A stretch of 64,000 bases of DNA. It comes from Modestobacter italicus (GTDB lineage: Bacteria; Actinomycetota; Actinomycetes; Mycobacteriales; Geodermatophilaceae). The position numbers and the translations under genes were made by a program. The stretch is taken from the NCBI RefSeq assembly GCF_000306785.1, contig NC_017955.1, forward strand, positions 2,480,001 through 2,544,000. Direction: 5' to 3'. Of this stretch, positions 33,053 to 42,697 are shown piece by piece. Under the pieces are notes generated by a model. It saw only the letters and a program-made list of their open reading frames with translations, searched no databases and was not told the origin of the DNA. Each line of letters opens with the position of its first letter. Position 1 is the first letter of the stretch.

Positions 33053-33715
33053 TCAGGATCCCGGCTCGACGAGCCCGGCCTCGTAGGCGAACACCACCAC
33101 CTGGGCGCGGTCGCGCAGGCCGAGCTTGGTGAGCACGCTCGACACGTGCGACTTGACCGTCGCCGCGCCGATGTACAGCTCGCGCGCGATCTCGGCATTG
33201 CTCCGCCCCCGCGCGACGGCGGTGACGACGTCGCGCTCCCGGGCGGTCAGCCTCTCCAGCCGTCCGGCGAGGGCGGTGTCGGGCGCGCGCTGCTCCGCGA
33301 AGCGCCCGATCAGCCGCCGGGTGATCGACGGCGCGAGCAGTGCGCCGCCATCGGCCACCGTGCGGACGGCGACGACCAGCTGCTCGGGCGGCAGGTCCTT
33401 GAGGACGAAGCCGCTGGCTCCCGCGCGCAGCGCCCGGTAGACGTACTCGTCCGGCTCGAACGTCGTGAGGATGAGCACCCGCACCGCGTCGCCGAGCTCG
33501 GCGACGATGCGCACCGTGGCCTCCAGGCCGTCCATCTCCGGCATGCGGATGTCCATCAGCACGACGTCGGGCCGATGCCGGCGGGTGACCTCGATCGCCT
33601 CGACGCCGGTGCCGGCCTCCGCGACGACCTCGATGTCCGGCTGGTGGTTCAGCACCATCGCGAAGGCGCCGCGCACGAGCGCCTGGTCGTCGACGACGGC
33701 CACCCGGACCGTCAT
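33053..33715 (-). CDS. NarL/FixJ-family response regulator
   Basis: 220 residues. Receiver domain with VAVVDDQALVRGAF, phosphoacceptor Asp in DVVLMDIRMPEMDG (about residue 54) and LKDLPPEQL. The C-terminal LuxR HTH is LTARERDVVTAVARGRSNAE with ATVKSHVSSVLTKLGL. It overlaps the kinase stop (ATGA). With the divergent MMPL gene it forms a typical export-regulating module. Confidence 0.93.
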   Translation of the reverse strand: MTVRVAVVDDQALVRGAFAMVLNHQPDIEVVAEAGTGVEAIEVTRRHRPDVVLMDIRMPEMDGLEATVRIVAELGDAVRVLILTTFEPDEYVYRALRAGASGFVLKDLPPEQLVVAVRTVADGGALLAPSITRRLIGRFAEQRAPDTALAGRLERLTARERDVVTAVARGRSNAEIARELYIGAATVKSHVSSVLTKLGLRDRAQVVVFAYEAGLVEPGS

Positions 33716-34851
33716 GACGCGCCGCCGTCGAGCGGCAGGCGGGCCCGCGCGGCGAACCCGCCGTCCGGACGCGGGCCGACGTCGAGGGCGCCGCCGAGCA
33801 GCTGCGCGCGCTCGCGCATGCCGACGATGCCGTGCCCGGCGCCGGGCAGCGACGTCGCCCCGCTGCCGTCGTCGCGCACCTCGACGACGAGGTCCCGTCC
33901 CTCCGTCGTGAGCCGGACGTCGGTGCGCGCGCCGGGTCCCGCGTGCTTCACCACGTTCGTCAGGCTCTCCTGCACGATCCGGTAGGCCGACAGCTCCACC
34001 CGCGCGGGCAGCCCCCGGGTCACGCCGTCGATCCGCAGGTCGACGTCCAGGCCCGCCTCGCGCATCCGCGCCACCAGCGCGGGGAGGTCGGCCAGACCCG
34101 GCTGCGGCTCGGTGTCCGCCGATCCGGCCGAGGGGCGCAGCACGCCGAGCAGGTGACGCAGCTCGTCCAGCGCCTGCCGGCCGGCCTCCTCGACCGCGCC
34201 CATGGCGCGCGCCGCTGCCTCGGGGTCGCTCGACGCGACGGTCTTCGCCGCGCCCGCCTGGACCGTCATCAGGCTCACCCGGTGCGCGACGACGTCGTGC
34301 AGCTCGCGGGCGATGCGGGCGCGCTCGTCCGCGACGATCCGCTGCTCCCGCTCCTGGAGCTCGCGCACGCGTGCCGCGGCTCGCTGGGCGCGCGTCCGCA
34401 GCCGGCGCCCGACGTCCCAGACGGCGACGAAGACGACGACGCCGAAGGCCACCCCACCCCAGGGCTCGTCCGCGGTGATGCCGTCCAGCACGAGCACGAC
34501 GAGCGCGGCGTCGACGCCGACGTGCCCCCACCGGTCGGCCGTCCCGTACCGACCGAGGGCGTAGACGGCGAAGAGCGCCTGCCCGCCGACGACGGAGAAG
34601 TCGCTCCCCAGCAGCAGCGCCCAGGCGGCCAGCACGACCGCGAGCACGGCCGCCGGTGCGCGCCGGCGCCAGTAGAGCGCGGCGCTGGCCACCGCGACCA
34701 GCAGCAGCGCCCAGATCGGGACGTCGACGGCCGCGCGCCACCGCAGCGCATCGCCGGGGCCCTCCCTGATCGAAACCGCGAGCGCGAACAGCACCGCGGC
34801 GAGGGCGGCGTCGGCCGCCCTCGGCCATCGGGTGAACGGGCCGGGTCGCAT
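33712..34851 (-). CDS. Sensor histidine kinase (HisKA_3 type)
   Basis: 379 residues. About five N-terminal membrane helices, then the HisKA_3 phosphoacceptor RIARELHDVVAHRVSLM and an ATPase with SLTNVVKHAG (N box), VEVRDDGSG and GHGIVGMRERAQLLGG. No ribosome site precedes the ATG at 34851, but TACGTT 8-13 bp before it fits a leaderless promoter. Its partner regulator follows with a 4-bp overlap. The 172-bp gap to the MMPL gene holds both promoters. Confidence 0.93.
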   Translation of the reverse strand: MRPGPFTRWPRAADAALAAVLFALAVSIREGPGDALRWRAAVDVPIWALLLVAVASAALYWRRRAPAAVLAVVLAAWALLLGSDFSVVGGQALFAVYALGRYGTADRWGHVGVDAALVVLVLDGITADEPWGGVAFGVVVFVAVWDVGRRLRTRAQRAAARVRELQEREQRIVADERARIARELHDVVAHRVSLMTVQAGAAKTVASSDPEAAARAMGAVEEAGRQALDELRHLLGVLRPSAGSADTEPQPGLADLPALVARMREAGLDVDLRIDGVTRGLPARVELSAYRIVQESLTNVVKHAGPGARTDVRLTTEGRDLVVEVRDDGSGATSLPGAGHGIVGMRERAQLLGGALDVGPRPDGGFAARARLPLDGGAS

Positions 34852-35023
34852 GCGAGGAACGTAGGCGCGCCCAGCTCCGCTGTCGCCGGTCCGGCGGGGG
34901 ACGCCGGTCCCCACCTCCAGGGGGAGACCGCGGCCGCTCGGACCCGTCCCGCGCCGGGCGACAGCCCCCGGGCCGGCGCGAACAGTCCGAGGTGCCGCAT
35001 TCCCACCACCCCCTGGAGCGACC

Positions 35024-37183
35024 ATGAACCGCTGGATCCGACGGATCGGCACCGCGAGCGCCCGCCGCCCCGGGCGGACGATCGGCGTCTGGGCCCTCCT
35101 CGCCGCGCTCGTCGTCGTGCTCTCCAGCACGCTGGGCGGCGCGTACCTCGACGACTTCACCGCACCGGGCAGCGACAGCGCCGCCGCGACCGAGCTGCTC
35201 GAGCAGCGGTTCCCCGAGGCGACGGGCGGCAACGCCGTCGCCGTCTTCGCGGCGCCCGAGGGCGAGCGGCTCGACGCCTACCGGGACGACCTCGAGTCGA
35301 CGCTCGTCCGGCTGCGCGCGACGGAACGCGTCACGGCGGTGAGCGAGCCCTTCGCCAGCGGCGCCATCTCGACCGACGGGCGGATCGGGTTCGCCGACAT
35401 CGTCCTGGACGCGCCGTCCGGGGAGCTCGGCCCCCAGCCCGCCGAGGCGCTCGCCGCGGCCCTCGCCCCGGCGCGCGACGCCGGGCTCACCGCCGAGGTC
35501 GGTGGGGAGGCCGTGTTCCTGAACTCCGAGCCCGAGCCGTCGGGCGCGGAGGCCGTCGGCGTCGTCGTGGCGCTCGTCGTGCTCGTCGTGGCGTTCGGCA
35601 CCGTCGTCGCCGCACTGGTGCCGATCGCGCTGGCGCTGGTCGCGGTGGCGGCCGGGCTCGGCGGCATCACGCTGCTCGCCGCGGTCATGGACGTCTCCAC
35701 CTCCGCGCCCGTGATCGCCGGGATGGTCGGGCTCGGCGTCGGCATCGACTACGCGCTGTTCGTCGTGTCCCGCTACCGCGAGAACCGCGCTGCGGGCCAG
35801 GAGAACGCGACGGCGCTCTCCGCCGCGATGGGCACCTCCGGCACCGCGGTGTTCTTCGCCGGCGCCACGGTGGTGCTCGCCATGGCCGCCCTCGTGCTCA
35901 CCGGCACGGGCGTGCTCGCATCGATCGGCCTGGCGACGTCGCTCGTCGTGCTGTTCGCCGTGGCGACGGCGCTCTCCCTGCTGCCCGCGCTGCTGTCGCT
36001 GCTCGGTGACCGCATCGACGCCGGACGCGTCGTCGGCCGGCGCCGTGCCGCGCGTCCCGTCGAGGCGAGTGCCTGGTGGCGCCTGTCCCACCGCATCTCG
36101 GCGCGGCCCTGGCCGTACCTGGTCGTCGCGTCGGTGCTGCTCCTGACGCTGGCCGCGCCGGCGCTGTCGATGAGGACCGGCTTCCCCGACGCCGGCGACG
36201 AGCCGGTCAGCACCACGCACCGGCAGGCGCACGACCTGCTCGCCGAGGGGTTCGGTCCCGGCATCAACGCGCCGCTGCTCGTCGTCGCCGACCTCTCGGG
36301 TCCTGGTCTGTCCGCGGACGACGTCCCGCTGCTCGCCGAGCGGATCGGCGACGACCCGGGCATCGGCTCGGTCGCCGAGGCGACGTTCTCGACCGACGGC
36401 GCCACGGCCGTGCTCGCGGCGCTGCCGACCACCGCGCCGGCCGACCCGGCCACGGCGGCGACGCTCGAGCGGATCCGCGACGCTGCGCCGGACGGCGTCC
36501 ACGTGACCGGGCAGGCCGCCCTCGCGATCGACCTGACCACCTCGCTCAACTCGACCCTGCCGCTGCTCCTGGGATCGGTGCTGGCCGCCTCGTTCGTGCT
36601 CCTGGTCGTGGTGTTCCGCTCCGTCACCGTGGCGCTCAAGGCCGTCGTCATGAACCTCTTGTCGATCGGCGCGGCCTACGGCGTCGTCGTGGCGGTCTTC
36701 CAGTGGGGCTGGCTCGGCGGGCTGATCGGGCTCGAGGGCACCCACCTCATCGCCTCGCCGCTGCCGGCCATCTTCTTCGCGGTGCTGTTCGGCCTGTCAA
36801 TGGACTACGAGGTCTTCCTCGTCTCGCGCGTCCGCGAGGCCTACGACGCCAGCGGCGACACGGTCGAGGCGGTCGCGCGCGGGCTGGCGTCCAGCGCCCG
36901 CGTGATCACCTGCGGCGCGCTGATCATGACGGCGGTGTTCCTGTCCTTCGTCGCGAACCCGAACCCGTTCGTCAAGATGATCGGCCTGGGGCTCGCCGTC
37001 GCGATCGCGCTCGACGCGACGCTGGTGCGCATGGTGCTCGTGCCGGCGACGATGGCGCTGCTGGGCAGGGCCAACTGGTGGCTGCCGGCCTGGCTCGACA
37101 GGCTGCTGCCCGTGGTCCGGGTGGAGGGCGACGTCGAGGCCGCTCCCGCGGCTCCCGCGCGGGTGACGGTGCCGATCGGCTGA
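35024..37183 (+). CDS. MMPL-family RND exporter
   Basis: 719 residues with the two-fold MMPL architecture: a first helix, an extracellular domain, five helices, and the repeat of that set. Motifs are GIDYALFVVSRYRE near residue 240 and GLSMDYEVFLVSRVREAYD near 590, both with the transmembrane Asp-Tyr pair used for proton coupling. Such proteins export lipids or drugs. The divergent two-component system probably controls it. GGAG precedes the ATG. Confidence 0.93.
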   Translation: MNRWIRRIGTASARRPGRTIGVWALLAALVVVLSSTLGGAYLDDFTAPGSDSAAATELLEQRFPEATGGNAVAVFAAPEGERLDAYRDDLESTLVRLRATERVTAVSEPFASGAISTDGRIGFADIVLDAPSGELGPQPAEALAAALAPARDAGLTAEVGGEAVFLNSEPEPSGAEAVGVVVALVVLVVAFGTVVAALVPIALALVAVAAGLGGITLLAAVMDVSTSAPVIAGMVGLGVGIDYALFVVSRYRENRAAGQENATALSAAMGTSGTAVFFAGATVVLAMAALVLTGTGVLASIGLATSLVVLFAVATALSLLPALLSLLGDRIDAGRVVGRRRAARPVEASAWWRLSHRISARPWPYLVVASVLLLTLAAPALSMRTGFPDAGDEPVSTTHRQAHDLLAEGFGPGINAPLLVVADLSGPGLSADDVPLLAERIGDDPGIGSVAEATFSTDGATAVLAALPTTAPADPATAATLERIRDAAPDGVHVTGQAALAIDLTTSLNSTLPLLLGSVLAASFVLLVVVFRSVTVALKAVVMNLLSIGAAYGVVVAVFQWGWLGGLIGLEGTHLIASPLPAIFFAVLFGLSMDYEVFLVSRVREAYDASGDTVEAVARGLASSARVITCGALIMTAVFLSFVANPNPFVKMIGLGLAVAIALDATLVRMVLVPATMALLGRANWWLPAWLDRLLPVVRVEGDVEAAPAAPARVTVPIG

Positions 37184-37263
37184 ACCGGCTCGACACGCGC
37201 GCCGACAACGGGCCGTTCCCCGAGCGGTAGCCAGGGCCCCCGGGAGCGGCCCAGGTACGCGAC

Positions 37264-37296
37264 AGAGCCCCCATGGTCGGTGACCGTGGGGGCTCT
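37264..37296. terminator. Strong hairpin, original terminator of tRNA-Leu / MMPL end
   Basis: AGAGCCCCCA and TGGGGGCTCT are perfectly complementary around a GGTC/GACC inner stem. It stands 80 bp after the MMPL stop and 5 bp before attL. Before the element integrated it would have followed the tRNA-Leu gene on the minus strand. Confidence 0.75.
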
Positions 37297-37301
37297 GGTG
37301 T

Positions 37302-37325
37302 CTGTGTCCGAGGGGGGACTTGAAC
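37302..37325 (-). repeat. attL (24-bp direct repeat)
   Basis: The sequence from CTGTGTCCGAGG to ACTTGAAC is identical to 50826-50849, where it covers the 3' end and T loop of tRNA-Leu. The match stops on both sides at single-base differences. Confidence 0.92.
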
Positions 37326-37443
37326 TCACGTAAGTCGACCTGCATCGAGCAGCATCACAAGGCGCTGAGCTGCACGTTCGGCGATCAGATGATCTTGGCG
37401 GGCGGCGGAAACACCTCTAGATACCCCCGGATACCGGGCGCGC

Positions 37444-37466
37444 AGTATCAGGATCGGTATCACGAG
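37444..37466. promoter_or_regulatory. Candidate integrase arm site, left end
   Basis: AGTATCA followed after a short spacer by GGTATCACGAG, almost identical to 50740-50761 at the right end (one base longer spacer). Located about 120 bp inside attL. Confidence 0.5.
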
Positions 37467-37561
37467 ATGGAGGGGAACATGCCGGATGTTCCGGTCCCAT
37501 GTCGATGAGCTGAGCCCCGAGACGGACGACGTACGCGGGCTGACTCGAGTCGCCGGCGGGC

Positions 37562-37792
37562 TCAGGCGACGGTGGGGGAGTCCTGCGGTGCTCCGCTGCT
37601 GGAGTCGATGACGCCGAGACGCGCGAGCAACGGGAGGCGGGGGATGAGAAGCCGTCGGCCCACCCGGAGGACTGGCAGCTCGCCACACTGCACCGCACGT
37701 GACACGGTTCGGGCATCGACACCGAGCACGGCTGCTGCGTCGGCGATGGTGATGACGGCGGACCGGCAGGCCCTGAGCTCTTCGAGGTCCAT
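37562..37792 (-). CDS. Helix-turn-helix protein, putative excisionase
   Basis: 76 residues. ATG 37792 follows GGAGGATG. VITIADAAAVLGVDARTVSR and VLRVGRRLLIPR form the winged-helix pattern of MerR/Xis-type small proteins. Its place just inside attL, opposite the integrase end, fits an excisionase or directionality factor. Confidence 0.7.
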   Translation of the reverse strand: MDLEELRACRSAVITIADAAAVLGVDARTVSRAVQCGELPVLRVGRRLLIPRLPLLARLGVIDSSSGAPQDSPTVA

Positions 37793-38026
37793 ACGGCTCT
37801 CATCCTCCGCGCGTCGTCGTGGGCCCACGGCGATCGCCACCGTGCTGCGCCGAAGCTGGGCCTCAGTGGGAGAGGCGTCGGTTGCAGACCGGTCACTGAC
37901 AGGTAGGCGGCGCACGTTGCCGCCGTGCCCGCGCGCCGGCGGGATGACGTCGCCATGAGTGATCAGCAAGAACGAGCGACGTGGCATGGGAACAGGGCTC
38001 GCTCTGGGCGCCCCGCGGCGGACAGG

Positions 38027-38548
38027 TCACCCCTGGCTGGGCCACCGGCCCCTGTGTGGGGGCACGGGACGATGGAATGCCCGGACCCAGGGACGTCGGC
38101 GGTAGGCATCGACGACGGCGTCGATCGCCACGGCCAGGTCGTTGAGATCTCGGTCGTAGATGCGGCCGTCGTCGATCTGGCAGGCAAGCTCATGGAGAAG
38201 TCGTGGCCAGTCTTTGCGTGTCGGCTGTATCGGCACCGGGACCTTGACGGTGCGCTCGACGAGGTGGGTCGCTGACAGGCCCGAGGCGGCCGCGCGGGAC
38301 TGCTCCCACGCCCGCTGGCGACAGGAGGGAGAACACCACTTCGGGATGCGGCCCCGGTCCTTCACCGCGATGGGGCCGCCACACCAGCCGCACGTGCGCG
38401 TTTCGAGACGTCGGAGCCGGCTTTCCGCTGGCCCATCTGAGGCGAGCCAGTCGGTCGATTCTTCACCTGGATGGTGTGTGCCCGACCTTGAGCGATCGAC
38501 GGCGGGAATCGCCGACCTGGACGGCTTGGACCGGCGTCGTCGCGGCAT
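38027..38548 (-). CDS. Zinc-finger hypothetical protein of mobile elements
   Basis: 173 residues. A single four-cysteine finger, CGWCGGPIAVKDRGRIPKWC followed by SPSCRQRAWEQ, resembles a class often seen in actinobacterial integrated elements. The C-terminal half is helical (LLHELACQIDDGRIYDRDLN). It is probably DNA-binding; no catalytic motif. Confidence 0.6.
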   Translation of the reverse strand: MPRRRRSKPSRSAIPAVDRSRSGTHHPGEESTDWLASDGPAESRLRRLETRTCGWCGGPIAVKDRGRIPKWCSPSCRQRAWEQSRAAASGLSATHLVERTVKVPVPIQPTRKDWPRLLHELACQIDDGRIYDRDLNDLAVAIDAVVDAYRRRPWVRAFHRPVPPHRGRWPSQG

Positions 38549-38770
38549 GCAGGAACCAGGCGCGCTTCCGTCGTCGTCGGTGTCGCCCAGTCGTCACGAC
38601 GTAAAGAGAATCCAGAGTGAGCTCCTATGTGTCAACGCTGGTCGGGCGTAGCGTCCGGTTCGGCGGTGGGTGCGGTGGACTGGCCGTAGCGAAGATCAGG
38701 TTCGGGACTGCAAGCCTGTCGCGCAGCTGGCTTCGGCCGTAGAGACGCGTCCCGTTTGCCGCTGCCGCAC

Positions 38771-39829
38771 TCACCGTCCCGGTGCGGCGGCGCCGGCCAG
38801 CTCCGGTAGCGGGTGAGCCGCGAGGTCGTCCTGCAGGGTCTTGTAGACGACGTCGGAGAGTCGTCGTTTGAGGCAGCGCAGGGCTTCCCGGCTGGTCTTC
38901 CCTTCGGCGCGTTTGCGCAGGTAGTAGGCCCGGCCCTCGGTGTCGGCGCGGATCTGGGTGATCGCGATCGTGTAGAGCACCCGGTTCAAGGTTCGGTTGC
39001 CTGAGCGGTTGAGCCGGTGCCGGGTGGTGCGCCCGGAGGAGGCCGGGATGGGGGCGGTGCCGTTGGCGGCGGCGAAGGCGTGCCGGGAGCGGTAGCGGCG
39101 GATGTCGGCGACCTCGCCGAGGATGGTGGCCGCGCCCACCGGGCCGACGCCGTAGAGGTCGGTCAGCCCGGTCTCGACCTCGGCGATCGCGGTGGCGATC
39201 AGCCCGGTGAGGTCCCGGATCTCGGCGGTGAGCTGGGCCAGGCGGATCAGCCGGCGGCGGGTCAGCTGCGCCCGCACGCTGGTGTCGCCGTCGAGCAGGT
39301 CTTGCGCGGCGGTGAGGAACGTCGGGGCGGTCAGCCGGGGGATGGTGGCCTGGTAGCCGGGCAGCAGGCCGTGCAGCTCGGAGTGGGTGCGGTTGGCCAG
39401 CGCGGTGCGCTCGGCCACCAGCTGGGCGCGGTAGTCCGCCAGCGCCCGCAGGTCCGCGGCCACGCCGATGGCCAACCGGACCGCCGGCAGCCCGGCCTCG
39501 CGGGCGGTGATCCGGGCGATGGCGACCGCATCGACCGGGTCGGTTTTGCCCTGCCCGGGCCGGCCCGAGCGTTCCCGGCTGGTCAGGCTCGGTGGTACTT
39601 CCACCACCTCCAGCCCGCCGGTGAGCACGAGGCGGACCGCGGCACCGCGGCCGTAGTTGCCCGAGCCCTCGATGCCCACCCGGGTCACCGTGTGCTCCTC
39701 CAGCAGCAGTTCCAGAGCGTCGAAGCCGGCCTCGGTGTTGGCCAGCTCAGTGACCACCGCCGGGCGGCCGGTGTCATCGATGACCGCGACGGCGAGGGTG
39801 TCTTTGTGGGTGTCGATCCCGGCGAGCAT
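38771..39829 (-). CDS. IS110-family transposase
   Basis: 352 residues, apparently complete. The N-terminal RuvC-like DEDD domain is marked by AGIDTHKDTLAVAV, VGIEGSGNYGRG and GQGKTDPVDAVAIAR. The C-terminal Tnp_20 domain contains the catalytic Ser region ANGTAPIPASSGRTTRHR. ATG 39829 follows GATGGAG. IS110 recombinases use a bridge RNA transcribed from the noncoding end of the element. Confidence 0.93.
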   Translation of the reverse strand: MLAGIDTHKDTLAVAVIDDTGRPAVVTELANTEAGFDALELLLEEHTVTRVGIEGSGNYGRGAAVRLVLTGGLEVVEVPPSLTSRERSGRPGQGKTDPVDAVAIARITAREAGLPAVRLAIGVAADLRALADYRAQLVAERTALANRTHSELHGLLPGYQATIPRLTAPTFLTAAQDLLDGDTSVRAQLTRRRLIRLAQLTAEIRDLTGLIATAIAEVETGLTDLYGVGPVGAATILGEVADIRRYRSRHAFAAANGTAPIPASSGRTTRHRLNRSGNRTLNRVLYTIAITQIRADTEGRAYYLRKRAEGKTSREALRCLKRRLSDVVYKTLQDDLAAHPLPELAGAAAPGR

Positions 39830-40080
39830 GCGTCTCCATCCCGGTCCAGCGAGCTGGCGAACCGCCGGTGCCCGGGCGCAGCGCATGCATCTGCGGGCCG
39901 CCGTGAGCCCATGCTCCTATCAAGCGTCAGCCGCCCGGACCTCGGCGAACGTCACCGGCGGGCACTCACTACGAAGGCCACGACAGAACACGGCGGGCAG
40001 CAAAAGGTCGAGCCTCGCCGGTGACGCCCGCGAGCACCCCGCCTCGGTGACGGAGCCCGTCTATTACCGCAGATGCATGA
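39830..40080 (-). ncRNA. Candidate IS110 left end with bridge RNA
   Basis: This noncoding stretch lies upstream of the transposase, where IS110-group elements encode their bridge RNA. A 13-bp inverted repeat CATGCATCTGCGG (39884-39896) / CCGCAGATGCATG (40067-40079) brackets most of it, with several smaller GC stems inside. The exact RNA and element ends cannot be set by eye. The remainder to 40239 shows no gene. Confidence 0.35.
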
Positions 40081-40239
40081 GGTGTGTCAGTCATGATCTT
40101 GTCTGATGACGGCGCGGGCGGGGAGGGGAGTCGATGCCTCGCCAGGCCGGGCCAAGTCTCGGCGGCATCCAGGCGCTGCCTCTATGGACAACTGAGCACC
40201 CACCTGCCATCTGACGGGGCTCGTGCGCAGCTCCACATG

Positions 40240-40833
40240 TCAACTCGTGAAGATCGACGAGTTGTACTCGAACCCAGGCGTCACCTCGACGACCAGGTCC
40301 CCAGGGTCCGTCGCGGTGAATGCGACCTCGAAGGTGACCGATCGGCCCGGCAGCAGAGTTGTAGAAGGCGCACCCGCTATCCCGTTGGCGCTGTCGTAGA
40401 TTTGCTCTTCCGGAGAAGTGCCGGATTGCACCGAGGCCGAGAAGATCGCCGGGTCGTAGTTCGCGGAGGTGCCGTTGGTGATCGTGATCGACAGAGTCAC
40501 TGCGGCCTTGCCAGGGGTGTTGCCAGCGGCGCTGTCGGAGGGCTGAAAGTCCTCTGGCGGGGCGACGGCGACCTCTAAGCCGTCGGTGTACGTGAAGGTT
40601 TGGCCGAACTTGCCAACACTCGACGCGCTGGAGGCTGCTGCCTCGGCGGTCGCCCGTGCCTGGGATGCGGCAGCTTGATCTTCGGCGGCCTGGCTGGCTG
40701 CGCTCGCCACGGTGTCCCCGGGGGTGTACGGGGCGAGGCTTGTCGCTGAAGCCTCGGCGCCTGAATCGGACCCGGTGCAGCCGGTCAAGGCAAGCAGACC
40801 GGCAGCGGTCAGGACGAGTGCTGTGCGCTTCAT
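40240..40833 (-). CDS. Lipoprotein with DUF4352-like domain
   Basis: 197 residues. ATG 40833 follows GAGGGAAT. Signal peptide with lipobox LLALTGC (Cys around residue 19), then an Ala/Ser-rich linker and an immunoglobulin-like domain with AAVTLSITITNGTSANYDP and LLPGRSVTFEVAFTA, the pattern of DUF4352 proteins. It is anchored outside the membrane; ligand unknown. Confidence 0.78.
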   Translation of the reverse strand: MKRTALVLTAAGLLALTGCTGSDSGAEASATSLAPYTPGDTVASAASQAAEDQAAASQARATAEAAASSASSVGKFGQTFTYTDGLEVAVAPPEDFQPSDSAAGNTPGKAAVTLSITITNGTSANYDPAIFSASVQSGTSPEEQIYDSANGIAGAPSTTLLPGRSVTFEVAFTATDPGDLVVEVTPGFEYNSSIFTS

Positions 40834-41217
40834 GTCATTCCCTCGTGCGGTAGTGGCCGCCGGAAGATGGCGGCCGGCTCGTCCGATCACGCCTAACTCG
40901 CCAAACTTCACCGAGCGTTGGACACCATTCCAGGGCCGTGCCCAACGGTCGGGTTGGCGCGAACGGCATCCAGTTCGGCTTGCAGATGTAGAGGCGCTCG
41001 GCCCGGACCTGTATGCGGTGTCGGGTTAGAGCGATGCCGCCACAGCCGCCTAGTGCCCGGCTTGACCCTGAGGTAGGCAGCCGCCGCGACGGGCCCGAGT
41101 AGGACTGGGGCTGCGGAAGTCGTCCCTAAACGGTCCACCTGGGACACCGCCCTAGCTGACGGCGATGAGGAATGGTGGATCCCTTTGCCGATGCATCCTC
41201 TTCCACCATCGGCGCGC
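40834..41217. other. Intergenic stretch, 384 bp
   Basis: Apart from the lipoprotein leader I see no gene, RNA or repeat here. Confidence 0.4.
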
Positions 41218-41607
41218 CTACAAAGCAGAAGCGGGCTCAGGACTGGGGTTGGCTGCCGGTGCAACTGGAGCGGTGACCACCCCATCCGGCGTGGTGGGCC
41301 GCATGGACGTCGCGATGTGCAGGGCCAGTCCAAGGACGACCAGTACGGCAAGCGCAGGCAGCCGCTCGTCCGTCACGGAGTCGTTCTGCTGCTGGGCAAT
41401 GACGGTCAGCAGGTCCTTCGCCACCCAGCCGTTGACCACCTGTTGCTGTGGCGCACCCTCAGTGCGCGCCTCGTTCAGTTCGTAATCGGACAGCGCGCTC
41501 GCAATGTCCGAGGATCGATCGCTGGACTCGTCAGGTGCCATTGCGAACCAGATGACGACGGCGGCGAGCGCAAGCACGATGGCGCCAACTCGACGGACAA
41601 GGGGCAC
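41218..41607 (-). CDS. Membrane protein with two helices
   Basis: 129 residues from a GTG with GAGGAG upstream. Helices lie at residues 7-23 (VGAIVLALAAVVIWFAMA) and 82-98 (LPALAVLVVLGLALHIA), with a Gln/Asp-rich segment between them. No family recognised. Confidence 0.6.
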   Translation of the reverse strand: MPLVRRVGAIVLALAAVVIWFAMAPDESSDRSSDIASALSDYELNEARTEGAPQQQVVNGWVAKDLLTVIAQQQNDSVTDERLPALAVLVVLGLALHIATSMRPTTPDGVVTAPVAPAANPSPEPASAL

Positions 41608-41917
41608 AGTCGCTCCTCATGAACGGGACGCACTCGACGCCCGATGCGTTACGTGGTCGTTCCGGTTATCGACCGCTCCGCGCCGCACTCGCGTCGAGCC
41701 GAGTTAAATCGGTCACCGTGGTGAGCCTGACCTTCGCGCGTCCTCGAGTGATGACTCGACGGTCAGTGCAACGGCCGAGGTACCGCTCCGCGTGGTGCCG
41801 CGACCGGTGTACTGGAGCGGCCCACTCAGGGGCAGGTGGCGGCAGGTGCGCAAAGTCAAGGCCAGCCTCCGTGGGTGGCCGCGGGCCTCCGCGTGATGCC
41901 CTCGATCTCGACGTGGC
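41608..41917. other. Intergenic stretch, 310 bp, one hairpin repeat
   Basis: No gene supported. A degenerate copy of the element's hairpin repeat, with core GAGCGGCCCACT, is at 41811-41836. Confidence 0.4.
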
Positions 41918-42535
41918 TCAGCCGGGGCCGACGGTGTCGGCAGCCCCGAGGAACCAGCCGATCCTGGCGCGGTGGACAAGGTCGACGGTGAGCTCGACGA
42001 CCCATCTGGCTGGGCCGGTGGTGGCCAACTGCTCGTCCTCGGGGAAGGTCCGCGGCATCCCCAGCAGGCCCAGTGGCCAGGCGATGCAGAGCAATGCGGC
42101 GTCCCGCGGATCCCGCAAGCTTGCGACCCGTTGTGGCAGCTCCTCATCCCGCGCGGTGCGCTCACTCCGGTGGTCGACGTAGGGCTGTCGCCCCACCCAG
42201 CGGCGGGGGCGTTCAGTCCAGCTACCGAGACGGAGGTGCTCATCACGCAGGTCGTACTGGTCTACGCCAGGACGCACGAGTGCGTCCCGCAGCGTCCCGC
42301 CGGCCCCGACCCAGTCCGTCACCCAGCGATCGGCCGGCGCAAAGTGTGTCGGGCTCGCATCTAGCTCAACCGAGTCAGCCACATCGGTCAATCTGTCCCG
42401 TAGGACCATCTCGACAGCGATCGCCCCTCGTACTGCGATCGGGGTAACCAGGTCATCGGTGAGGCGTCCTCGAGGGTCAAGGGCCAAGCCGGCCAAACGC
42501 ATCGCTACTGACTCGGTCCAATCAACCACGAGCAC
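41918..42535 (-). CDS. GPP34-like (Golgi phosphoprotein 3 family) protein, tentative
   Basis: About 205 residues. DWTESVAMRLAGLALDPRGR followed by IAVRGAIAVEMVLRDRLTD resembles the start of actinobacterial GPP34 proteins, and a later ARDEELPQRVASLRDPRDAA fits their helical end. The frame is open further upstream to 42670, but that part reads like noncoding sequence. I place the start at a GTG near 42535 without a good ribosome site. Confidence 0.45.
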   Translation of the reverse strand: MLVVDWTESVAMRLAGLALDPRGRLTDDLVTPIAVRGAIAVEMVLRDRLTDVADSVELDASPTHFAPADRWVTDWVGAGGTLRDALVRPGVDQYDLRDEHLRLGSWTERPRRWVGRQPYVDHRSERTARDEELPQRVASLRDPRDAALLCIAWPLGLLGMPRTFPEDEQLATTGPARWVVELTVDLVHRARIGWFLGAADTVGPG

Positions 42536-42652
42536 ATGATCACCCAACCAGGAACGACCCGGGTTGTGAGAGCGAACTGCTGTAGCGCACCGCCCGTTGC
42601 CGAGCAGCGCGGCGGCCCCTGCCCCTGCACCCCTGCGGGCGACTGGCGCGGC

Positions 42653-42680
42653 TGTCTCTGAGCGGCCCACTTTGGGGGCA
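42653..42680. repeat. Element hairpin repeat
   Basis: TGTCTCTGAGCGGCCCACTT followed by TGGGGGCA, a copy of the GCGGCCCACT-centred hairpin family in this element. Confidence 0.55.
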
Positions 42681-42697
42681 CCCTCACGGGGCTGTAG

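Noticed and set aside
33053..36745. 1230-codon leftward frame covering the MMPL gene
   Set aside because: Only its last 220 codons are real (response regulator); the rest is antisense to the exporter and the kinase.
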